A DNA stretch of 64,000 bases from Breviolum minutum Mf 1.05b.01 (lineage: Eukaryota; Sar; Dinophyceae; Suessiales; Symbiodiniaceae). Shown here piece after piece: positions 38,601-51,600 of the stretch; positions within the stretch are counted from its first letter, which is position 1, and the number at the start of each line of letters is the position of its first letter. Where the stretch lies: contig DF240751.1 in the NCBI GenBank assembly GCA_000507305.1, positions 1 to 64,000 on the forward strand, read 5' to 3'. A program made the position numbers and the translations under genes. The notes beneath the pieces were generated by a model. That model did not search any database and was not told the origin of the DNA. It saw only the letters and a program-made list of their open reading frames with translations.

Positions 38601-41600
38601 CGGAGGAACCATCGCTACGAATTTCAGGCTTAAAGCTCCGTGATTTTCAGGCAAAATGCCTGCTCAAAAACCTTCAATTGAAACCCTACCCCTCAACTTT
38701 GAAGGGAAATCCGCCTGTTTCTCTCCCAGCTTCCCTTTCAACAAAAAAAGGTCCCATCCTTCTCTTTCTGCTCAAAGTCCTGGAGTTGTTTCTTATTGCA
38801 ATAAGAAACAAAAACAAGGCGCCAGGGCAGAGACCGAAAAGTGGACGTTGGGGGAAGCTTCTTTGGAGCTTTTGTTTTTTCAAAAAAACATGTGGAAAAT
38901 ATTCACATGTTGAACTGTTGAATCCAGACAATGCAGGTAAGGTTTCCATGATTTTTTTGAGTTGGTGTTGAGGTTCCATATTTGTAGTCAAATTTAGTGG
39001 GTAGACCTTCCATGATATCATGACTGGTTGGGCTCATAACAAGCGCCCTTTTTTGAATGTGCTGCGTTTATTTGGCCCTACAAAAGTGGCTTGTGAGATA
39101 GTCCCTATATGACCGGCCAGGGCAACATAATCTTCTAAATAATATACCCTAAACATCCCTAAACAACCAATGTCTTGATGGCTGCTAAGTTGATTGTGAA
39201 ACACTACAGTTCTGTCATGGATATCAACATCCCTTTTCACCTCAAATCATCAAAATCTGCCTGAAATAATCATATCAATCTGCCAAAAAGACACAGGATT
39301 TCTGGAAATCAGCAATCTAAAATGTGGGTGTTTCCAAAAATAGGGGTACCCCAAAATAGATGGTTTATATTGGAAAACCCTATGATTTTAATTGATGATT
39401 TGGAGTTACCACTATTTTCAGAAACATCCATGTCACTCTTCAAAGTCGATCTTTTGCCCTTTGTTCTTAAAAAGAAAGGGCCTGAAAAATGGCAAAACCG
39501 AACGGGAAATTTGCTGCTGACATCTGGTGACAAACCATCTCCTTTTTGAATGTAGATTCCTTGGGAATCACACCTCATGGTAATTTTGGATATGATGAGA
39601 CTACCAAAAGTTCATGGGTTGAAGTTTGAACTTCTTGAGCCCGCCCTTTGCGCAATCTAGTAGGATGTAGATGCCCAGGAAGTCATCAGGTGTTACAAGA
39701 GATTGGGACCACGTACATCCATGTGCCACCACACCCACCTGACCTGACATTTATTGCTTCCAGGTTCAACTGAAAGAGACATGGCGGTTTTCTTAATAAT
39801 AATATGTCCCTCATTCAACATCATTTAAAAAAATAGGTGGATGAAACCATCATCTTTAAGCCCCCTTTTAAAAGGTGATGTTTAGTGATCAGAAACTAAA
39901 AAAATAAACTAGTTGGTGGTTTCAACCTATCTGAAACAATATTATCAGGTCAAATTGGATCATTTTCCGAAATTGTATCATTTCCCGAAAAATATTATCA
40001 AGCACCACCCAAATGTTCAGAGCCATTCATCGCTCTTAACCCTAAAGAGGGTGAAACCTGAAAGCTGGAAACTTTCGGACTCCTCAGAGATCTTGCTGAA
40101 GACATGTCGCCTCACATGGTGGTCCATTCTGTTGGAGAAACGGGCACCGTGTTGACTTGCGGGCTCTTGGTATCAGGGAATGATGGCACGTATTGTTATT
40201 ATGATATTTCTCTCTCTGCATCATTGTATCTAAAAACTATTTAAAAAAATGCCTCTTCACGAGCTAGCTCATTTTGTTTATTCCAACCCCTATTTTTGAT
40301 GGGACGATGTTGGCTTTCAACAAGGTCAAGTTTGGGGGGGGAAGAAGTCACCAAACTAATTATCATTTTTCCGCGGCGAATCCACTCCACAGAGGAAAAC
40401 ATCTGCCTGGTGCTGTGTAGGAAAGGAAGGAATAAACTGGGCAGGGTTTAGGTTCACACAAGTGGAAGCAGGTTCTTGGAAACCAAATTATTTACCCGGC
40501 CCATCGCATCAAGAGACGGGTGCCAAAGTGTGCCAAAACTAGTTGCATCCCACCCAAGTGTGCCTCATTTGAAAACTATAGTTGCATCCCACCGCCCAAA
40601 AGTGTGCCAAAATCTTGGGTCAATTCTTCCAAGCAGTATTTCCTTTTGGCAAATTCGAAGACTTCCTCGACAAAAAAAACCTGAGTTAAAGCCATTTTGG
40701 GGCTTCAATTGCCATACTCAAAACACCACCTGGTGGTTGTGTGCCCCTGCAAAACCTGAGGACCCTGACAGTAGAGTTCGCGCGACACGGCGATTGCTCA
40801 CCCGTTCGGGACTGGAAAAGGGACGCTTTAAAAGGATGAAAACGACATGAAGGGTGTGGAATGAAAGCCTTTTGGGGCTACAGTGAGCCTTCAAAATCAT
40901 CTATAAAATTCATTGCTTTCATACTAGTTTCACACTTCAACTAGTAAGTTCTATCCATCTTCAAGGAAAATTCCGATAATTTGAACATCTGTTTATCTTG
41001 TTGGAGCCCAACATGTATGCTCGTATCACACAACGGTCCCTACAGGGTGCGTTGAAATTGCAATTTCTGTAACGAAATGCATGAATTTTCTGGCTCAAAA
41101 AAACATCATCCTGTAACTTAGTTCAGGCAAGGGATCATCTTTATATAAGTGATAATTTCAATTGGATCATTTTGAGCTATTCAACCTTGTTCAATTTACC
41201 CTCTTTAACTATCCGGTGAAAAATGTGAAAAAGCAATTTTGAAGATGATGTTCCTTTTGGCAAAGCCGGAATATGGACATGCTTTCTACAGGATATGATA
41301 CGTGGGCCTTCAAAGACCATTGGATTTTCCTCTCGTGCCGCCAATGGAGGGAAGGAACTCCCTGAAATCCCTGATATCGACCCCACACGTGGTTTCCTTA
41401 GCAACATCCCAGTTTTGTGTGCGCGTTTATGTATCTATACTCATCCATATAAACACATGTATTAAACATTCCCTTCACCACTCAAATAGAACACAAACAT
41501 TAAGACTTCCAAATACTTTAAACCTAGAAACCACAACACCTCAAACACAACTATAACTATACAACTCCCGTTGTTCCTCAAATGTTTCGTGTCTTGTCCA

Positions 41601-44600
41601 CCCCAAACCGCCTTCTACAGCATCTGTCAACCACTTGCTTAATCAGGCGGTTTGCAGCAGTTTGTAGGTCTGGCCGAGCTCGCAGTTTTTAAAACTTCAA
41701 ATTGTTCAGTGCTCAGTTCACGCCGGGAATGACAGGAAACATCTCGTGGGAATCTTTCGATTCTACTTGGCTGCTATGTGGGTGTTTCCTAAAAATGGTG
41801 GTACCCAACAACCATAGGTGTTCCTACTCAAAATGATCATTTTGGGGTGTGAAATGGGGGTACCACCATTTAAGGAATGTTCCCCATGTGGGATGCCTTC
41901 CCTCCATACCAGCCAAAAAGTCAGATCAACCAGAGTTGAGGGAGACCCAATCTTGCCAGGGCTTGAATAGGGATTTGCATAAAGATGCTTGCAACAAAAA
42001 AATGTCGGAAAAATTGTATTTGAAAAAAACACACTCATCATCCAACCTCAACAGTTGGTAATATATTTTGATACCTGTCTTATCATTTTTTGTCCAGCGT
42101 TGCTTACCCAATCGACTTGGTAAATTCTCAGATGCAGGCACCATTTTTGAGGGCACATCCAAATCCCTACGAATCAGTCACTCTCGTCAGGTTTTGGGCA
42201 TCGAAATCCACCAGGAAATTTCTACACCTAACAAGGATGTTCCAACAGCCTGCAAAAAACTCCGCTGAAAAAAAAACATGAAGAAGAAAAGCCTGTAGGT
42301 TGGTTTTTTTTGTCATTTTTCTCCTTGTGGACACCCAACATTTTGAGGTTCTTGATGTGTTTATATAGATGTTGCCGGTTTCCAATAGTTTTTGCCACTG
42401 GTTTTTTGGTTGTTTGCTCCCCTTTAGCAGATACCAGCAGCTGCCTCTCCACATGGCATCTCTAAGGGTTTTCACCGTGACCTCAATTGCCTAAGCCACG
42501 AGGTGATTCAAAGTGAGCTTTTTGATCCCTTCGTTGGGAGGTCATTGAAGCTTTTTCATCGCAGTTCAATGAATATATAGTTACAGGCTTCCCAAATTTC
42601 CTACACCCAAAATCCTCAATGTATGGTCTATTTACCTACATTTATATACCACAAAAATAAGCCAACTGCGGATGAGTACGGTAAACATACCATACCTTGA
42701 GTGTCTGGGATAGAACGTAAACAACCCCGACATCGCCGAAAAAATGTCTTCTGGGACAAGCATTGAGTGACCCCAACTTGAAGCCAAAGCTCTGATTGCT
42801 CTGCATCAAGCCTCAGGAAAGGTCATTCCCTGGAACCTGAAACATCAACGAATTACAATGATTGTTTCAATTGGATGTTTCCAAATCGTTACATAAAAAA
42901 TTGGTTGTTTCACCAAACATGCATTTAATACGTAGTTCTTTAGACCTCTATGTCAATCTTTAGACCTCTATGTCAAGATTCACCAGAATTGGACCCTCTG
43001 ACCAAATTGTGGCGGAAAGTCGTTTCCACCCCTGGGTTTTTTTTGGCCCCAATCTTCTTCGAAAAGAAAGATGGCAATCGAGCTATGTGTTGAGATTGAA
43101 AACAATTGTAATTTGCTGGAAAAGGATGCAATTCTTTAACTCTGTAATGAAACAGGCTTCCGGCTTCCCACGTTAGGATGCGGTCAAGTTTTTTTTGAGC
43201 CAATTTCCAGGGTTTGGATGTGTCACAGCATTGGCAAGGGGAGAGAGAAACAAAACTCGTCAATTTGATTCCTTTCTCTCCCTCTTGTGGAACGCTGAAT
43301 ATATAATGATATTTCCAAGTGCCGGATTTTTGGTCGAAAATAGCTGCTGGCCCATTTCCATGCGATCATCTTTGGATATCGATATCTTCCCAAAGGTGCC
43401 CGACGGGTCAAAGTACACCAGGTGACTGCACCCCAGCGCCTGGCAACTTTCAATCACGGCCTATGAAGGCGACTATGAAGTCACATGATTTCTAGTGGAG
43501 CATGGTCAGGTACAGTAAAATTTGATGGGGGGAGCTGTTGGGGAGTGCCATGATGAAAGAAACTGTGTCAAAGTTGATGTTTACCTTTTAAATTTCGCAT
43601 AGTTTAGCCGAGGACTCGGTAAAATCATAGATAGTGATTGGAAAAGATCCCATTTGTTCACTGCAACTTCACATGGGTCCAGAAACACGCCAGAGAAAAA
43701 AAACAACAGATCCCCCCTGACCCTAATTCAGCATCTTCAAACAGTATTTCACGAACAAGGAACCTTAAACAATCAACAAATTTAGAGGTCCATTCCAATG
43801 GAAACAGTACAGCTTGTAGTTTGTATACTGTAGCTACCTTTTCAACCCCTAAGGGGTCCGATCCACCGACGCCTGTGGGTCCAGATCGATGACAAAGCCA
43901 TTGGGTCGTGTTTTGCCTGATTTCGTCAACATCATGTAGGAAGGCTGCGATTAGGTGAGCAAAAAACGAATCACCCGAAAACACCAGCTTTGTTTGGGAT
44001 GTTTTTTTGGAGGGGTGACAAACCTACCCAGCTATTTCCCTGGATGCACCCCCACCCAGTAACCAGTCACCACCAGGATTTATTCTTGTTAAAGTTTCGG
44101 GATCCCGAACTAAACCTTCATTTGCTACCACTGGCATCGGAGGGGAAACTGCCAACCGAAGTTCTTTCTAATGGGTCATTGTAAGCCTCCCTATTAACCA
44201 AAAAGCATTTCAGGGGAAATGCTACGGGGTGACTTTTTTTTCCCCACTGCTTAGGCGGAGAAAAAGAACTGAATTTGGGAATTTTCCGCAGCAGCGGCTG
44301 ACTGGAAGGGAGCCAGTTCAGTAGGCAAACCAACTTCAATGACTTCAGTATATCTGGCAGCCGGCTGGCATAGAAGCGGGATGTATTTCTGCTTAGGTGG
44401 TTATATTCCACCACCTTTTACCAGAACTCAAAACATCAAATTGACAGGGCTCCCATGACTTCCATAATTATATCACAAGTGTTAAAAAGCCATGTAGCAC
44501 CTAAAAATGGTGTTTCGAAATGGTTTGGAAGATAAACGTTTCCTTTCAATATGGCATCTGGAAACAGGCCATATCATTCTTGGCGGCTCATCTCCAAAAC

Positions 44601-47548
44601 TCAAAACTCGCTTTGAAATCCCGCACGGTACAACGCAGCATCGCCAGCAGCGTCGCTTTGTGCGACCTTTGACATGCTGAAAAAGCAAGGCTCCATGGGG
44701 CATTGGGGGTTTAGACATTGCCAACAAACCTTTTTTGGAGCATACAGAATTGAAAGGGGTGATTATGGAAAGACATCTTCACCATTTCAGAGGCTTGGGG
44801 AATAATGTACCACTTGGTCCACTATCTTAACTATCTAGTCTGCTTGAAACACAAATGCTGCCCAAGCAGCTGTACAGTTGAAAATGTAGATCTACCTTCA
44901 CAGTCTGAGAAAATGTCCCTTGAACCCCCGAATCTTACCGGCCCATTTCATAAATTTTAGGCTCGGCTTCAAGTATTGGTGATTTTCCATTTCCCACCCT
45001 CAACTTGAAGTTCGCCTCCCCTATGAAAATACTGATCTCGTGGATTCAACGGGTTTCAACTAATGCACCCCCAAAAGAATTAAGGGCTGGGACCTGGGAC
45101 TCCTGGGACCTGGGTGGGGTTTCCCAACCTCAAAAAAGATATATATAAAATCCTCATCCAGAAACCATCCACCTTCATTTTGGAGCTTCCCAAAATGGTT
45201 CCCAGACCTCCGTTTTCCAATTTTGTTTGGCTATTGGTTTGAAAAACAATTCTGAAAGATGCCAACTTGAGCATTCAAAAACCTTACAGAGTCTCATGAA
45301 ATCGGTGAATTGCTAAAAGAGATCCGTGTAAGGGCCAATTTTAATCCCTATACGAGGTGGTGGTGTAAACCCGTTTGAAAAATATGCTCGTTAAATTGGG
45401 GATCATCTTCCCCAAATACATCAGGATAAAAATTCCAACAAATCTTTCAAAACCACCACCTAGACAACCCTGCAAGCTTTCATGGCCATGACTCCTTGGG
45501 TTAATCCAGGATCCTTGTAATCCCCGCAATGCCCATAAAATACCCGGTAAACTAAATAGCAGTGGAATAATGTATACTTTAGAACATCTGTCTATTTCCT
45601 CTTAAAAATTGTAGATGCTCCATTGCAAATCTTAGTTTTACCTGAACCTAAACTTCGGTAGTAACATGTTTTGTAGCATTTCATCCCCTTATCATCCCCT
45701 ATGTAAATCTATATAACAATATCTAACCCAAAAAACTTCAAAAAAGCCACCAGGTTTTGCCCTGTATTTTTGTTGGTCAACTTCCCTTAGGTTTGTTTCG
45801 CAGCGGGGCTCCAAACCTTGAAAGTCTTCAGGCAACTTTCTGGTCGTAGGCGGCTCATAGCACGACGCTCACGACAGTCCTGGCTGACGGCGTTGCTGGC
45901 TGTTGTGGCAGCGACGTCGCGACGTGACGCACCGGTTTTTTTGGGGTGTTTTTTTTTTACGGGGCGGAAATTTGTTTCCAAGGGTGTTTTTGACAACAGG
46001 TGTTTTAGGGAAAAATAGGTCACATTAACCTTGGAATCAATCCAGCCTTATTACCAAAAAACAAAGGCTTTTGGATCCTGGACTTTTTTAAGGAACTGTA
46101 GCTTCGCCTGCTTTCTTTTTTGCTGGAGGTGAATTGTTGTCAAAGGTGTTGGAGGGTCCGGGGGCGGGGAAAATCTGGTGAAACAGAATGGTTGATTTTT
46201 GAAGGTCTAGTATTCTTTTCTCACATATTCAGGGACGTGGAAGTTGACAGGTAACCAATGGTCTTGGAGATACACCCATTTTTCACTGAACCCATAGTTG
46301 GCTTTTAAAAGAAATGACTCTCAATCCGACATTTAGGACCAACACCTAACAGGTTTCGAGCTGTTTCCTGCTGATTTTTCATCCCGAAGTTGGTGAAAAA
46401 CGGTAACCAAAGACTACGGGAAACCACCCGGCGCCTGGTCCAAAAATGTTTCCAGCTTGCCATCTTGTAAAACGACCCATCGTCTTTGCCTCAGCTCCGT
46501 TGTGCACTTACTGTGGGTTTAACCAGGTTTCGGAGAAAAAAAAGGGAGGTGCTTGTTATTTGTTTGGTGGGGGGGTGGGGCCGGGGGAAAAACACTTGCA
46601 TGATGGACTCCAAGTAAAGCTCCCCAGTTCCTTTTTGAAAAAAGGTCACAGACATCTACTATGCACGGCCCGACTTGGCTCCACAAATATCCCTGAAAGT
46701 AAAGTGTTCATCTCTTGCAAGTGGATGCTTTACTTGAGGTTGCACCATGTGGGCACCATGTGGAAACCGCCTCTTCCCACATGTTCCTGGAAGGAAATCT
46801 GGGTCACAAAAAATGTCAGTCTTAGGGAAGCCTTTCACTATGTATAGTTCCAAATCGCAAGCACCAAATCGCACTACATTGCAGCAAATGGCTCCATTTT
46901 GGACCTTGTATATTTGTGTGTGTGTGTGTGCACCTCCCAGGGGTTAACATTCATGGAAGCCAGAAAATATTTAAAGATGACAATGTCCAAAATTTCCAAT
47001 CAGTCCATTTTCCACCCACTTTCCGTTGGCTACATGTTGGATTATCTCAGTGTACCCTAAATTCTGGGGGACCTCCAGTGCTTTTTCAATGGTAACCACC
47101 AGTGTGGCCCGCATCATGACTCAATCTCTAACGCTTACACCAGGAAAAGCAGGCTCACTAAATCTCACTAACCCCTACTCAATTTGTGTTCGAGATTCTT
47201 GTTTCATGTCTTTGCAAACTGTCTTAAGCTTTCGGGGACAGTTGTCCTCAAGCCATCCTCGGGGGTCGTTGTCAATACTGAGATCACCGGCCATTTGAAG
47301 TCCACCGTAGGACCACGCCTCTGTCTTGTTTGCTTGGGACCGGCTGATCGAGGTTTTCGAAGTATCCCTCATCTAAAGGCAACATACCCCAAACCCTTAC
47401 CAACAGTGCTTTTTCGCAGCTTTTTGGCCAGAAATTCCCTTCATATCTGTTGGGCGTTGTGAATGCTTGCGATGAAGCCCGATATGTCTACAACGACTCA
47501 ACCGTCGCGTTTCACCAGCCGAAACGGCCTTTCCATCCATCCGGCCAT
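32361..47548 (-). CDS. PH-domain protein with C-terminal DUF4116 repeats (gene 3; one gene or two)
   Basis: The 5' end at 47548 opens with MAGWMERPF directly into a PH domain, a phosphoinositide- or protein-binding module. The 3' end at 32361 (TAA) closes a run of DUF4116 repeats, a repeat of unknown function that is abundant in protists. Both ends are supported by several phase-compatible exons. I could not link them through 35.7-41.6 kb, so a gene boundary there cannot be excluded. The start lies only about 640 bases after the pyrophosphatase stop. An AG just before GCGGTCATGG is a plausible spliced-leader acceptor. Confidence 0.6.
32597..32699. repeat. Family A inverted-repeat element
   Basis: Full copy with CTAGTTGGTGG and CCACCACCTAG ends, about 190 bases upstream of the last gene 3 exon, in its intron. 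Confidence 0.85.
33176..33286. repeat. Family B inverted-repeat element
   Basis: CTCCCTGAAACTAACAT left arm and TTCGTTTCAGGGAGGGTA right arm, about 36 bases downstream (gene sense) of a DUF4116 exon. Confidence 0.8.
35476..35567. repeat. Inverted repeat of about 28-bp arms
   Basis: AGCTGCATGTAGGTCCAGGG pairs with CCCTGGACCTATGTGCAGCT, with a roughly 35-base interior. Near the DUF4116 exon at 35637. Confidence 0.85.
35673..41634 (-). other. Unresolved middle of gene 3
   Basis: Six kb without a confident exon. Weak candidates are 40770-40811 (SRTGEQSPCRANST between AG and GT) and segments near 40.1, 38.4, 37.5 (PKMLQKEQGKFE before a GTAAGT) and 36.45 kb (LLRHMPK). Each is flanked by splice-like dinucleotides, but none matches a family. 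The stretch also contains family E (39321-39432) and family B elements. Confidence 0.3.
41635..47548 (-). CDS. PH domain exons of gene 3
   Basis: Seven exons chain in phase: 47520-47548 (MAGWMERPF), 46435-46489 (RQRRWVVLQDGKLETFLDQ), 45817-45879 (DCRERRAMSRLRPESCLKTF), 44627-44666 (VAQSDAAGDAALY), 43873-43916 (KTRPNGFVIDLDPQ), 43400-43439 (ALGCSHLVYFDPS) and 41635-41678 (RPDLQTAANRLIKQ). Order and spacing match a PH fold: GWM and RRWVVL in strands 1-2, GFVIDLDP and HLVYFD in strands 5-7, then the C-terminal helix. The usual conserved Trp of that helix is not visible. Four donors are GC. The total is about 105 residues, the normal PH length. Confidence 0.75.
41775..41892. repeat. Family E inverted-repeat element
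   Basis: Arms GTGTTTCCTAAAAATGGTGG and its approximate reverse complement around GGTACCACCATTTAAGGAA. In an intron of gene 3. Confidence 0.8.
45355..45463. repeat. Family A inverted-repeat element
   Basis: Copy with a degenerate left end (GAGGTGGTGG) and intact right end, in an intron of gene 3. Confidence 0.75.
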
Positions 47549-47629
47549 GACCGCCTCAGCTCCGAAACATTCTGGACGAGATTCATCGGTGGTTTTTTCT
47601 TTTGGGAATGATAAGCAGCTATACCTCCC

Positions 47630-47720
47630 TGAAAACCAACATGTTCGCACCTGAGAATTGATGGTTGGAGGATGATCCTTTCCTTTTGGGAAGGCCATTT
47701 GCAAGACTATGTTACGTACA
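47630..47720. repeat. Family B element upstream of gene 3
   Basis: CCCTGAAAACCAACATGTTC left arm with the GATGGTTGGAGGATGATCC core, 75 bases upstream of the probable acceptor of gene 3. Confidence 0.75.
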
Positions 47721-48182
47721 TCTTTTTTAAAATGGAGCTACAAACGAGCAATTACACCCTGGAAGTTTAACCTTGTAGATACCCCGAAATGATGGGCCTT
47801 GGAACATGTATCTCCTTTCAAATATGGCTATTTTTGATATCTATATTACATTTCGGTCCGGGGGGCTATGTCAAAAATTGTTTTATTTAGAAGTTGTCTG
47901 CTCAAATTATCTCAAATTGAAACTAGACATCCGAATACCTTCTCAGAAGGTGTTTCTATTGAGCCTCCCTTTGAAACAAAAATAATAATAAATAATGAAT
48001 AAATAAAATAATGATACACCAGCATTGCCCCTCCCCCAAATGTTCCCATTCCACAAGGCGGCAATCCATCTCTTTTCTCCTCCATCCATCTGCGGAGGCG
48101 TTTTTTTTTTCACGCCGCGGGGGCCGCGGGGAGGCAGCGGCCGTCTCGGTGCTCACAACGCAATTTTTTTCCGCTCCAAACT

Positions 48183-48655
48183 TCAGAGTTCCTCCTTGGC
48201 GGCAGCTTCCAACTTTGGAATGATTTGCTTCTTTCGCGATAGGACCTGATTTCCGGGAATAAGCAAATCATGGAAAAGATCATGTTGATCTGGAAGGTGA
48301 GATTTCACAAAACAACTCAAAGCAAACCACGGGAATTTTGACGCCACCCCACAACCAAAAAAAAGAGAACATTTTTTTGCACCTACTTTGCACACATGCT
48401 GGAAGGATCTATTGCACCAATTCAAAAATTGGCTCAAGTGGAAAATCATATAAAATAGTGTAGTGAACATAATAAGTATATTATATAGTATTTAGGAACT
48501 TCTTCTAGTACATATTTCCCTTTTCCAACATCTTGCGCCATCTGAAGTTGTTGCATCTTCCCCTAACTGCGACAAGAAACCTTCGGAAGAACCACTAGCC
48601 CCTCGTTGTCAATCTTCACCTTCCATGCTTTCCTAGATGCAGGCACGACATCACG
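48183..48655 (-). CDS. Pyrophosphatase exons 15-16 with SRKKQ and stop
   Basis: 48581-48655 (RDVVPASRKAWKVKIDNEGL then VVLPK) and 48183-48245 (VLSRKKQIIPKLEAAAKEEL, TGA). SRKKQ binds the pyrophosphate end of the substrate in family II enzymes. The stop about 15 residues later is normal for the family. Confidence 0.88.
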
Positions 48656-51600
48656 CTCGACATCGCCAGGGTGTCATGAGTTAGCGAACTTACTTATGTG
48701 TATATGGGGGTTTCCTAAAATGGTGGTACCCAACAACCATGGGTTTTCCTACTAAAAATGATCATTTTGGGGTGTTTTGGGGTACCACTATTTTTGGAAA
48801 CATCCATGTGTATGTGACTGATTGTACTTTGTATTCTGGAAATTAACATCTTGTTTTTAAATCTTGGTTTTCATTCATCCACAAAAGAGATGGCTGAAAT
48901 TATGCCCCCCAAAAAACTAACATTTCTGACCTTGGGAAAAACGAAAATCATCGACTCAAAAGTGCCGGCGATTCGTAGGGGATATTATTAGTTCCCTGGA
49001 GGGTAGTTCGTGATTCCAACTGCTCGTCAAATTGGAGCATTTCCCCCAGGATCAGGGTGAAAATTCCAAAAAATACTCCCTCAAAGTTTAACATAGCCCC
49101 TGAAAATTTACCATCCCAAAGGGAAAGTAGTCTTCCAACCATCATTTTTCAGGGGCTATGTTAAACCACCACCTGTCGACAATCCGGGAGTGGTTTCAAC
49201 TCAAAACTCTCAAGATATTCCCACCAAGGTGCTCAACCAGTTGCGTTGCACTGGGTGAGGAGGAAATGAAAGTGGCTGCTTCCTGGAAATAACAAAAACT
49301 GTCTGTATTGGCTCGAGCCAGGAGGAAAAGATCAAGTCCAAGTTCTTGATCGCAAATACCCTTCCTCCCATAAGTATGGAATTCAAAAATGGGTCCCTCC
49401 ACTAGTAGTTACCGTTCAAAGACAGCCAACAGCCATTTTCCACTTCCATGATTATGGGAGAAAGAGTATGGGATTGGAAAAAATGGAGAAACTACCCTAT
49501 GGAGCCGTTTGTATAAAGTTTATGGATACAGTCTTCGTAATTATTAGGATCCCATACTCAAACCAACGGTCATTTCCCATTTTGGGCGGCTTTTGGGTGA
49601 GCATTGCAAAATACAAGTGGTGGGCTAATGCAGTGCGCATAGTTCTGTTTATATAAATACCGTTTGGGGGGTGCACATGCACCCCCAAGCACTCGTATTG
49701 ACTTTACCCATTAACTCTTAGATGTACATTGGGGTGTACCTGAGTCAAAGCAATGGATGAACATGACCCTAGGCTATAAAAATAAACAGTTTGTATAGAT
49801 GATCATGTTGCCTGGCAGTTTAGGCAAATTTGCGCTCCAGCCGTTGGAAGGGCACCATAAATCCTCTTGTCATAGGAATCTAAGGGTGCGGCCCCCGCAA
49901 TGCCACCCCTCACGGGAGATAATCCTTTATATAATTTGGCCTTATGTTCCTTCCTGTTGGGGTGGGCATTTCAGGGGGGCTGGGGCACCCTTAGATTTCC
50001 CCATGATCTTTTGAAAGGATCTCTTACTGAGTAATTCCATCGGAATTCCATTCAAAATTGAATCATTCAAAACTGGCAGAATGAAGTTCAAGGACCGTTT
50101 TGGAGGCATGGTTCAACTAGCAAAGCTTCCTGGTCAATCAAACTTCTTCGGCCGAAAAAATGGAATCAGACTTCTGAGTGCATGGAGGATTTGAAAAAAC
50201 AAAGTTGGTTGCCACGTAAACTCATGATATCTCATAATATGCTAATATGCTACACCATGCTATACCAAGCTGCAAATCTTTCTTATAGATTTAGGAAATA
50301 CTTCTACTTTTAGAGTGCACCTTCCAACCATCCAGCACGAAACTATGCTCACTTGTCGACAAAAAAAATGGATTTCCAACTTGGCGTCACTTTTAGGAGG
50401 TACTGTACATCACCTCTGGTTGGTGGTATCGTGGCCCCTTTGAAGAATATGATAAGTCAACTTGGATCATTGGTCCAAGGGGGACCACCACCTAGATCCA
50501 AAGTGAGGGACCCCAATCAAAGAATTCAAGCCCAATCCCCCAAAAAAAGGATTCACTTGGGGACATCAAAGAGCGTTTTAGGGGTCGAGAATGACACATC
50601 GGATGACCCTACCATGGCTTCAGCTTCAAACCTTTTTTTTGGTAGCCTTGAGGATGTCCACTACAAAGAACAGCACATCATCCACTTTCTCCTTCTGAAA
50701 CAACGCGCCCCACTTCCCGTGGTGGGTCATGGGCGCGTCAGCGGGTCGGCGGGACAACAAAAAATCTGTGAAGCAAAATGACTGTTTTTGTTTTGACCGT
50801 TTTTGTTAGCTCCTGAATTTCAAAATGCCAAATATAGGTTAAGAAGGAAAAGGTCGGTGTTTTTAGTTTGGGGGAGAAGAATATTGCAACTTCCAGCAAT
50901 CCGGCTTTTTTTGGAAGTGAAATTCGAGCGAAAGAATTTGTCATCTAAAGTATATGGAGTATGCATGATGAGTTCTTGTGAATGGACGATATTTAACCAT
51001 TTCCTACTGTTGTCGTGCAACCCCACCAAACCACCACTTGGGTATATAAACCCTGATTATATCCATGATTTATCAACTGGTGCAGGATTTGCTTGAACAT
51101 AATCCTCTTCATTTCAGAAAAAACACCTTTGGGTGATTTTTAAATCTTATATCATATATTTCACCTACCTAGAAAATCCTGTGGGAGGATTCCGCGTCAT
51201 CTTTCAGCTCCTTCTCTTTCAATTCCTTCATGGCTGTCACCAGCTCGGCCTTCTTAGCCAAAGGCCCTGCAACAGAAGTGCGACTTCATTTCGCTTCATC
51301 CCTCCCCCCATGCGACTTTGGTGAATTTTAGGAAAAGAAATTTGTTCATCGCTTCCCGGTCTATACAAAACCAAGTGTTTTGGTACCTGTTTTGTTTACG
51401 GTAAATGTGTGCCGCTGGATCCGGAGTGGAGAATGAAGTGGGAGCAGTGGTGACTGTGGCCAACAATGCCCCCCCCACTGCCGCCCCGGACATAAGGCCT
51501 TATAAAAAGGGGATATTATTCAGTGACAATGATGGTGAATAACCCTTTAAAGAAGGCCTTATTACCTGGAGGGCTGGCATTGTGGGGGCGCCCTAAAATT

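Noticed and set aside
42068..42281. Plus-strand frames of 60-70 codons
   Set aside because: No plus-strand frame in the window has a family match or compatible splice sites; all supported genes are on the minus strand.
46078..46122. Candidate 15-codon exon QKRKQAKLQFLKKVQ
   Set aside because: The PH-domain exons on either side join in phase and match the fold without it.
47503..48245. Fusion of the pyrophosphatase C-terminus to the PH domain through a GA donor
   Set aside because: Phase allows it, but the pyrophosphatase reaches a natural stop at KEEL and the PH part has its own Met start and acceptor.
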